DNA from: Eriocheir sinensis | Taxonomy: Eukaryota > Arthropoda > Malacostraca > Decapoda > Varunidae | Assembly (NCBI RefSeq): GCF_024679095.1 | Contig: NC_066544.1 | Location: forward strand, 200,368-264,367 | Direction of reading: 5' to 3' | Length of the DNA stretch: 64,000 nt | Shown here: one piece after another, positions 56,128-64,000 of the stretch | Layout of the letters: the number at the start of each line of letters is the position of its first letter | Numbering within the stretch: the first letter of the stretch is position 1 | Program-made: the position numbers and the translations under genes | The notes under the pieces: model-generated | Seen by the model: the letters and a program-made list of their open reading frames with translations, nothing else | The model's database searches: none | Told to the model about the DNA's origin: nothing

Positions 56128-57808
56128 CTGCATCTATCTCTCCAAGGATATTGTAAATGCTGGCAACACTGATGAAACGCCTAGATGTCCCTGTGCCAGT
56201 GGCAAAGTTTGTATCTGGTATCAGACTGGGAAACCTTCTAACACAGAGTAGCAACACATCCGTGTCTGGAGACTGGATGTACAGTTTAGTTGCATCTCTT
56301 GCAGCAGCATATGTGGCATGCAACACAATCTTTGTGTTAGCTTCCTCGTGGGAGCTCTCCAACCGAGTCTATGTCCATTCCGTCCATGTTACTTATCACA
56401 GTTTCTTTGTGTGCAACAATCACATGCTTTGTTGAGCCATGGTATTCATCAATTACTTTTTGTGCAAAGTATGAGGTAAGCTGATCCTTAGTGGAATTGT
56501 GAGAGAGATAAACTTCTTCATTGTAACTTTTGCGAGTGGAGTATTGTCTGTGACCTTGTAGCACACTGGTGACTGACATCCACTCCGCCTATCTCGTGTT
56601 GCCTGCTTCAGTGATGAGGGCAAAATTAATCATATCGATCAAAAACAATGTGGATCTCTTCATAATTTGTGGTTCTCTGTGCCACCTTGGCACAAAAGTA
56701 GTTTGCAAGGTCTGAACATGTTTTCACAATTGGAGGCTTTCCCATCTCTTGCACAAGTGCCATGCCATCAATCACTGTACATCTGTGATGATGTGATGGT
56801 TGAGGCCTGTCATCAACCCCATCTTGAGCATCCGTGTTCTGTTGAGCATCAGGCTGAATCGGTGATTCAAGAGTGGCCATGAGCTTGCTTTTGTCTAAGG
56901 TTGGTTAAAGGTTTCCCTTAGTGTCAAACAAGGATCTTGGGTGTACAGTGAATTCATACTTTCCTAGAGTTCCTTTTACATCAATTTCTGGTATGGATCT
57001 GACAACTATCAGGCATCTGGCAAAGAGAGCACGCCCATCTTTGAACTCTACAGTCTGGGACCCTATCCTCAGAGAAGTAGCTGTGTTTGAAGATTTCCAC
57101 GTGTTTAGCTTCACTTTCTTCATTGGAGACCACAGATTCAGTGTGCTCAGGTTTTTAATGATTTGTATGTGTGCTTCTTGTGTGGACCCATCGTGACAGG
57201 CCTTGTTCAACGATGCCACTGAATCCTGAAATTCCTGACACAGCTTTTGGTGATCTTGATGGAAATGCTCATACCACAATGATAAGAGGGCCTGAAGTGT
57301 GATTATGTGTGCGGTCATAGCACGTTTGTAGTGTTTGCATTCCAAAATTTGGCGGACTGTGGCTGGTCCATAAATGTCTGCTTTCACCCAAGCATCCTCC
57401 AAGCAACTTCCTTCTATGAGGCTGCCTGCTGCTCTAAGGGCTGCCATCATTGTATGAACCTCTCCTAGGCGCAAGATCCATTTGCCCCTGCAATCCTCCC
57501 TTGACATTTCAAGTTGTTTGGCTTTTTCATATAGCTGTATGTCAAAGGTAATGACTGTTTTTCGTTCAGGTCCAACAATGGTTGTTGCAATGCCCTGGAC
57601 TTGTTTGAGAACTGTGAGGAGAGTTGACCAGTCTGAGGCAGGAGCCATTAGCAGAGGTAACATGCGTACCCGAGTCAGAGGCTGGATCTCTGAGACTGTT
57701 GAATAATATGCTGCCCAAGGAGGAATGTGTAAAGCTGGCGTCACACAGGGCAAATTTCTTCCAACATGTTGCTCGTTTTTGTTGGTGATAATCGCCAACC
57801 AACAATGT

Positions 57809-57918
57809 TGTTGGCGCCACTATAACCACCTGCCTGCGCCAATACGGGCTGGGGCCGACTACCATCCAGGCCCCTCAAGCAAGCCTACCGACGCCATAGG
57901 CGTAAGGCGTAAAAAAAA
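57809..57918 (+). mobile_element. SINE-2 fragment inside the Harbinger-type element
   Basis: GGCGCCACTATAA, CTGCGCCAATACGGGCTGGG and CCTACCGACGCCATAGGCG ending in AAAAAAAAAA match the SINE-2 body and 3' end, in sense orientation. Confidence 0.65.
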
Positions 57919-58007
57919 AATCACACTGTGACCCTGAACACTGTTGTGTTGACGCCGCGCTCCAACAACAACAAACACCACGCCAGCATCTCTCCAGCCA
58001 CTTTACC

Positions 58008-58145
58008 ATGAATCGGAAGGATATTGAGGATTTAGAAGATTGTGCTGCTGCATTGCACATTATGAAGCATGTGCTACGACTGCAGAAACGCCAGAAGAGG
58101 CATTGGGGGCGTCATTGGCTAGTTTGCCAACTCACACATAAGTAG
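58008..58145 (+). pseudogene. Harbinger transposase N-terminal scrap (45 codons)
   Basis: An ATG frame reads MNRKDIEDLEDCAAALHIMK, then RLQKRQKRHWGRHWLV and a TAG. The K/R-R-x-W-x-R-x-W motif is typical of the N-terminus of HARBI1-like transposases (usually RRRWWVRPW). Everything downstream, including the DDE core, is missing, in line with a deletion derivative. Identification rests on this short motif plus the TIR and TSD type. Confidence 0.5.
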
Positions 58146-60560
58146 CCTACTCACACATCAAAAAGTAGCGGATTTCAACATGAAGTAGCCCAATACATTT
58201 CAGAATTACTCGAAATTTAAGGAACAAGTAGTGGATTAAAAAGTTAAGTAGCGTATAGCCTTCATAAGTCGCCCAATCCGCTACTTTTCGCCCAGTCTGG
58301 CAACCCCATGGCCTCGGGGCCGGAGGGCGGTGACCCACCATACAGTCAGTTGAGTGTTATAAATAACTTTACACAGTGGACAAATAAATCACAAACGCAT
58401 ACTTGCACATGTACGTCGGTTTTTGGAGTTTTACCGTCGACAATTTGAGTAAATATGTACGATGATTGATTTTCAATTTACATTTACAGCTTATAGCACG
58501 AATGTCATTTGACCCCGTTTCCTCCCAACCAGTCTGACGTCACATCTGTTGTCCATTTTTCCTGACCCGCCAGATCTGTTGGTTGTTGTTCGTTTTTGCA
58601 TAACAGCCAACAAAAACGACCAACATGTTGGGCGAAATTTGCCCTGTGTGACGCCAGCTTAACTCTTGTGTATTGGCATTTTCAACTGATGATGCTCTCC
58701 TGATCATGCATCTTGCCAAAAGCCATGCCATATCTTCTTCTTTGTGATGCAACAAAAGACTTTGTTTTTCGCCAATCTTTAAATCAGCAAATGTTTTAGA
58801 CTTTGGTTTTGATCTGGTGGAGACATAACAGGGTACCAAATTATGTTCGATGGGAATGCATAAAGACTTTCTAGCACTCGAGGTCTGAATGGGTGCAATG
58901 GCTGGCATGTTGTCATCTTCGGACATTTGTTGAAAGACACTTGTGGCTGTTGCATGAGTTGTGTGTTTACCGTCTGGTGTGTCCTCATTGAAATCTGAGT
59001 TGTCAATGGCGAAAAATATGAAGCGTCCTTTCACAAGCCCAGGAGGAATATACATTCCCTCATTTGTGTATTTGACGCATATTGCATTTGCAGGCAGAGT
59101 TTCTAGTCGCAATATTCTTGAATAGTCCACACTGAGACCATAGGAATGTAGGAAATCAACAAGCTGTCTGCTCCTGGTAGACTGGTGAACAGCAACTCCT
59201 ATACTAAGCTGTATTGGCTATTCTCTTTGTGTGCGAAATGAAGCACATTCCATTTTTGGAGTATGACTGACTTGCTTTTCAGTCGTGTAGGCCTGCATGA
59301 TCACATCTGCAATGGTGACTATCTATGGATTTTGTCATCACGATGTTTTGTTTTTCATTTGGGTCCTTGGTCCAACCAGCAGCTACCTTAGAAAAAAGTA
59401 CAGTTTAGGTGGTACATGGTCATCAGTTGTGATGAGACTTCCCTCAAAGTTCCAACCCTCTGAACATGTTTTTTATTTATTTTTTATTGCAGACCTCAGT
59501 ATTCTTGCACACTGAAAAATAGTGGTCATGTCATCTGTTGCTTCCGTCTCCAGTGCCTTTCCTACCGCAGCATCCCCTGCAGCCTTCAGAAAGACCCTTT
59601 CTGATGCATTTCTGTGGAATGGCTTATCATAATGGACGTCATGGAAGTGTTCATTGATTCCATTTTTCAGTCTTCGCCTGTCATTCTTAGATTCAGCAAT
59701 GCCATTTGCTGTTTTAATTTCACTGAAGACTTTTTCCAGGTCTGCCATCTGTAAAATTGACCCTTCTTGTAATGCCTCCCCAAGTATACTGAATACTTCA
59801 ATTTCAGCAAGAACATACTTTTGATGCTCAGTGGAATCTCTTTGTGGCCTTTCTTCATCCTCTGTAGATGTCTTAGTACTTCTTGAAAGTACATGTTCAA
59901 CATTTGTCATCCAACATTTCAAATAATACTTCACATCAATTGCGTGGGCATCCTTAGGGTCTATAGCAGTGCTAAGGCTCACCTGTAGGTTATCTGAGCT
60001 AGACCTTTTTACTACTGCTCGTAGCTTCTCCCCTGCATTAAATGATGTCACCTCATGTAGTTTGTCCTTAGGGTCATTTGTCTGGCAGAAAAAAACAGAG
60101 GGAACTTAAGTATGGGGCTGATGATGATCTTGTGAAGGCTCTCTCAGGGACCTCCACTTCAGGATTACTCACCGTTGAAGTAGTAGGTGCTGATGGCCGT
60201 CCTGGAAACTGGCTGAGAGAGGGATTTTTCCTGCTTTGCAGTGACTTTTTATAGCGTGACTTTGCTGCCTCCAACATTTTGTTGTGTCATGCATTTGCAT
60301 ATAAATTTCTGTACCAGCTAACAATGTTTTCCTTTAGCTGAGGAATTGTGATGTCTCTAATACGAGCATATACTGTTGGATAAGGATTATCTCCATATTG
60401 TGCCCTCTCTTTAGTAAAAGCAAAAAGTTTTTTCATATGAATCAGGAGCTGGAGTTGTAACCAGTGGCCCACTTTGATCACCTTGGCAAATGAGACACAG
60501 TTTGTAATCAACACTGAGTCTGGGCTTTTTATGCACTGCAGGAGTTGTTAGCTGTGCCAT

Positions 60561-61206
60561 TGTTGCAAAGGCCTGTGTATTTGTAGGGGTGCAAATCTAT
60601 GTACATCAGTGTTTTCCTATGACCAGGCCTGGGCTACCAGCAAACAAAATGAATATGAATAAGTAAAGATTAAGTTCAGAAGCTGAGCAAAAGCAAACAA
60701 CATAAAATTTCTTAGGAAGAAATTAATACTTTGACATATATCAACACATGTTCAAATATAGAGGACACATCACATATGAGGATTAAATAACACTTCAACA
60801 TTCATTTCAACAACAATTGTTGGAGGGGCTAGACGTTTCACATCTAATGTACTTACAATGTATTAAAATCTGTGTATGAATTGTTTTTATGCAAAATTCT
60901 GGAAATAAATACATTAAAAAATAATGAAGTAAAGCATTCAATCAACTTCTAGGATCTTATTGGGAAACAAAATTGCATTCCCAAGGCTCACATAAATATA
61001 AAATACTTAACAGCACTTCTGATATTTGTCAAATATCTCTCAAAATCAAGATTTAGAGGTGCTACCTAAATACGCATATTTCAGAGACTAAATACTGAGA
61101 TAAAATTTCCCAACATACTTTTTCTATGAACCTTAGATCATATAGAAAATGATGGTATATGTTGGAAAAATTTTCCACCAAATGCATAAGCCATAAGGCC
61201 CTGGAC
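60561..61206. other. Subterminal non-coding part of the 6.95-kb element
   Basis: AT-rich sequence with no ORF, between the ATG of the decayed ORF and the right TIR; would contain the promoter. Confidence 0.4.
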
Positions 61207-61270
61207 TAAAAGGCTTATAACAATTGTGAGGAAGGATTAGCATTAGCATTATCCCGTAAGTCTGCCATTA

Positions 61271-61660
61271 TGGAGTCAGCTAAAAAGTTGTTAGGAAGAC
61301 TGTTTGAAGTAAGTGATGAAGAAGAAGTTTCACCTAGTGATAATGTGGAAACATCTGTAAATTAACAAAATTCACTCACTGACAGACTCCAGGCAGCCAT
61401 AGACCAGATTCAGACACAATGGAAAAAAGAAATGAATGTAACCACATTTGGAAGGAATTCAGTGTGTTTGAGCCAACTTGGGACAGAACACAAAATTTTG
61501 AGAAATTATTCCAGGCTCTCAACTCTGTACCACCAACGTCAGTTGAAGCTGAAAGGGTTTTTTCAGCAGCTGGCCTATTTATTACTAAACTAAGATCCAA
61601 GCTCAGTGATCGTAGTATTGACTGCTTGTGCTTTTTCAAAAGTTATTTCATTCGGGTGTA
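61271..61660 (+). pseudogene. hAT transposase C-terminus (BED/ZBED-type)
   Basis: An open frame from 61419 reads EFSVFEPTWDRTQNFEKLFQ, ALNSVPPTSVEAERVFSAAG and LFITKLRSKLSDRSIDCLC, ending FFKSYF. PPTSVEAERVFSAAGLF-TKLRS-LSD--ID-LCF-RSYF is the dimerisation domain of hAT transposases, needed for multimerisation. The short frame MESAKKLLGRLFEVSDEEEV at 61271 may be an upstream piece. The catalytic core and zinc finger are not found. It lies just outside the right end of the 6.95-kb element. Confidence 0.8.
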
Positions 61661-62157
61661 TGACTGCGTTTGCATCTGCCTGATTTTTTTTTTTTTTTTA
61701 CAGGCCATTCCATACTTTAGTATTGAGTGTTTTGAGTCCCATTTCAGTTTTTTTGTTTACCATGTCTGGAGAGTTGGGCCTAAATTCCAAATATTCGACT
61801 TATGTTTTTATATGTGCATTGCAGAATTTTCATTGTTTTTTCAGCTTTACCAAAATACCAGATTATATCTACTCTCATTTTTTTTATTTCAGGGCATTTC
61901 AGAATTTTCAGTGTTTTGATTAGCTTTTGCAGAATATGATGTCCAAATTATTTTTCAAATGTTATTGAGTATATGCACAGGTTATTCCATAGTTTCATTT
62001 TCGGTGTAGTTTACAGTATTGTGGATCATGGTGGTTTGGTGGGGGTCACTGGAGGTAGCCACTGCCACTGGCCAAGCTTCCATATGGATACGGTATTCGG
62101 TATACAAAAAATATATTAGCCTAATTCATCTCCGGACCGATTTCTTTTGTGGTGTTA
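61661..62157. other. AT-rich, no gene recognised
   Basis: Open frames here are T-rich read-through after the hAT end. Confidence 0.4.
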
Positions 62158-62455
62158 CTTAGACACCAGTTCTGAATAGCTATCTGTAATACATTATTCA
62201 CTCATAAGTCCACGAAGATTTACTAAAAAAAGATGGTGGTATTTTTCTAAGGATGTGAGGAAACAAGTGCTGTAGGTGAAATACCTTCCCCCCCGCTCTC
62301 TCTCTCTCTCTCACACTCTCTCCCCTTCAGGATTTCCACCTATACCACTTGTGTCCTCACATCCTTAACAAAATGCCACCATCTCTTTTATAAATTCTTT
62401 GTCGACTTATGAGTGAATAATGTATTACAGATTGCTATTCAGAACTGGTGTCCAA
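62158..62455. mobile_element. Foldback MITE, ~300 bp
   Basis: Arms of about 130 bp (GACACCAGTTCTGAATAGC ... AAGGATGTGAGGA-ACAAGTG) are inverted around a short CT-rich loop (62294-62320), with small mismatches. No coding content. The target duplication is unclear (TTA or TA). Confidence 0.82.
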
Positions 62456-62509
62456 TATAAGTAAAGAGCATGAAATAGGATAGGAGGTAAGGATAATACG
62501 TGAATACTA

Positions 62510-63473
<964 letters not shown>

Positions 63474-64000
63474 AAACCCTAGCGGAGGCGATACAGAACG
63501 GCCAACCTCGAGGAAACTGATTTAGTGAGAGAGGATAAAGGTTTCCAGTTGAGATTTTCATTTAACGACAGATCGAGGATGTTTATTGTATATGAAGGTG
63601 ACAGCTGAGTGTTATCGAAGAACAGGGATAAGTGTTTGAAAAGTTACGTGGAGTTGACATGTGGAGAAAGTGAGTTTTTGCCCCAGTCGGAAATGATAGT
63701 AAAGTCTGAGGTTAACCGTTTTGCGGCCTCCAGCCTGGAATCATGTAGTTCCTTTTGAGAGGGTCTTCTATCAAAATATGTTGAGTAGTGCAGAGTAGAG
63801 TCAGTTAAAGATCATTGATGAATAATAGGAAGAGAGTGGAAGAGGACACAACCCTGCGGGACACCAATGTTAACAGGTTTAGGGGAAGAACAGTGACCGT
63901 CTACCTCAGTATATGTAGAACAGCCGGAAAGGAAACTAAAGATAACGTCCATAGAGAAAGATACAAACCATATAAGAGAAGTTAAGAAAGCAGACTCGAT
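63474..64000 (-). mobile_element. LINE-A copy 9: RT fragment running off the window
   Basis: Minus-strand LINE-A RT C-terminal part: the complement reads from VPQGCVLFHSLPIIHQ-like sequence through SRLEAAKRLTSDFTIISDWG to the stretch ending in SRLAVLYRL at the left edge (63.48 kb). A deletion removes the YADD region (63.80-63.81 kb), with other indels. The element continues beyond 64000. Confidence 0.78.

Larger units (their letters stand above)
57733..58659 (+). mobile_element. PIF/Harbinger-type element, 927 bp, TAA target duplication
   Basis: Ends AGCTGGCGTCACACAGGGC and its inverted copy share at least 25 bp, with further similarity (CAACATGTTG, CGTTTTTGTTGG). TAA at 57730-57732 and 58660-58662 is the target duplication, the 3-bp type used by PIF/Harbinger. 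Excision restores the reading frame of the interrupted ORF. Inside are a transposase N-terminal scrap (58008-58145), a SINE-2 piece and a further repeat (58118-58310, AAGTAG-CGGATT units, with a left TTGCCAACT and a right TCTGGCAACCCC end). Confidence 0.85.
54872..60560 (-). pseudogene. Putative transposase/nuclease ORF with CxxC, XPG/PIN-like and Cys-rich parts (broken)
   Basis: From the ATG at 60560: MAQLTTPAVHKKPRL, DYKLCLICQGDQSGPL (C-x2-C), frameshift at the A-run near 60.44 kb, then ENIVSWYRNLYANA and a TGA. Next come helical segments (AIDVKYYLKCWMTNVEHV; IAESKNDRRRLKNGINEHF), a stop near 59.49 kb, and an open part 58.66-59.13 kb. After the 927-bp insertion the frame rejoins exactly (NTQEL + HIPPWAAYYS) and reads VITFDIQLYEKAKQL, LRLGEVHTMMAALRAAGSL, VRQILECKHYKRAMTAH. 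After another stop: IVFDRYD, HVIVAHKETVISN, SSHEEANTKIVLHA and YIQSPDTDVLLL, where E-E-A-[ND] and D-T-D resemble XPG/PIN nuclease acidic motifs. After the LINE: FHSFTGCDQTGRLAGKGK, LRAHYQAMVWEAD, IRCQCSKSQCETRCS and LFCTEMCKC (Cys cluster). I recognise the layout from uncharacterised proteins common in marine invertebrate genomes; function is inferred. Confidence 0.68.
54259..61206 (-). mobile_element. 6.95-kb TIR element with decayed ~1,380-codon ORF (Academ-like candidate)
   Basis: Terminal repeats: left GTCCAGGCCCTTATG, right (reverse complement) GTCCAGGGCCTTATGG. Similarity extends imperfectly ~50 bp to a shared GGAAAATTTT-CCAACATAT. TA lies outside both ends (54257-54258, 61207-61208). 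Between them is one minus-strand intronless ORF split by LINE-A (55500-56127) and by a PIF/Harbinger-type element (57733-58659), plus ~0.6 kb of non-coding subterminal sequence on each side. The combination of size, Cys-rich ends and an XPG/PIN-like block recalls the Academ superfamily, but the TA duplication does not fit well and I could not verify the class. Confidence 0.6.

Overview
This window looks like repeat-dominated nuclear DNA from an arthropod, most plausibly a decapod crustacean (inference). The grounds are long (TA)n, (GT)n, (GA)n and (AAT)n arrays, many jockey-like and L2/CR1-like LINE copies, tRNA-derived SINEs, nested DNA transposons, and one spliced host exon with AG/GT borders. 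There is no operon structure, CRISPR array, rRNA or intact prokaryotic-type gene.

Layout. 1-7.1 kb: 'LINE-A' (jockey-like) copies in both orientations, joined to TA/GT arrays, plus two diverged copies of an unclassified ~0.7-kb block. 7.1-11 kb: a LINE-C fragment, SINE-1, then a GC-rich repeat block. 11-17.7 kb: one LINE-A copy split by a 4.9-kb nested insertion that holds a hAT scrap, another LINE-A copy and a small MULE derivative. 18.2-21.4 kb: LINE-B (L2/CR1-like), interrupted by a TTAA-flanked element. 21.4-35.1 kb: a 13.7-kb palindrome bounded by terminal inverted repeats and an exact 8-bp target duplication, sitting in a minus-strand LINE-B. Removing the palindrome and one duplication restores the LINE reading frame. 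36-39.3 kb: a hAT scrap and two SINE-2 copies. 39.7-49.85 kb: two inverted ~2-kb pogo/Tigger-like elements flanking a FLYWCH-MULE with unusual repeat-array ends, a LINE-A copy and a 0.93-kb TIR element with an internal hairpin. 50.0-52.5 kb: the only convincing host coding sequence, a 2,453-nt exon of a cysteine-free Ser/Thr/Pro-rich protein ending in two hydrophobic segments. 54.26-61.2 kb: a ~6.95-kb TIR-bounded element carrying a decayed ~1,380-codon ORF, itself hit by LINE-A and by a PIF/Harbinger-type element. 61.2-64 kb: hAT transposase C-terminus, a foldback MITE and a last LINE-A fragment.

Apart from the exon at 50 kb, almost everything coding belongs to mobile elements, nearly all broken by stops, frameshifts or later insertions. 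The most interesting observations are the 13.7-kb palindrome as a single mobile unit, the two MULEs whose termini are short-period repeat arrays in inverted orientation, and the ~7-kb element with an XPG/PIN-like and Cys-rich ORF. Element class names were assigned from recognised motifs, TIRs and target duplications only; no database search was possible.
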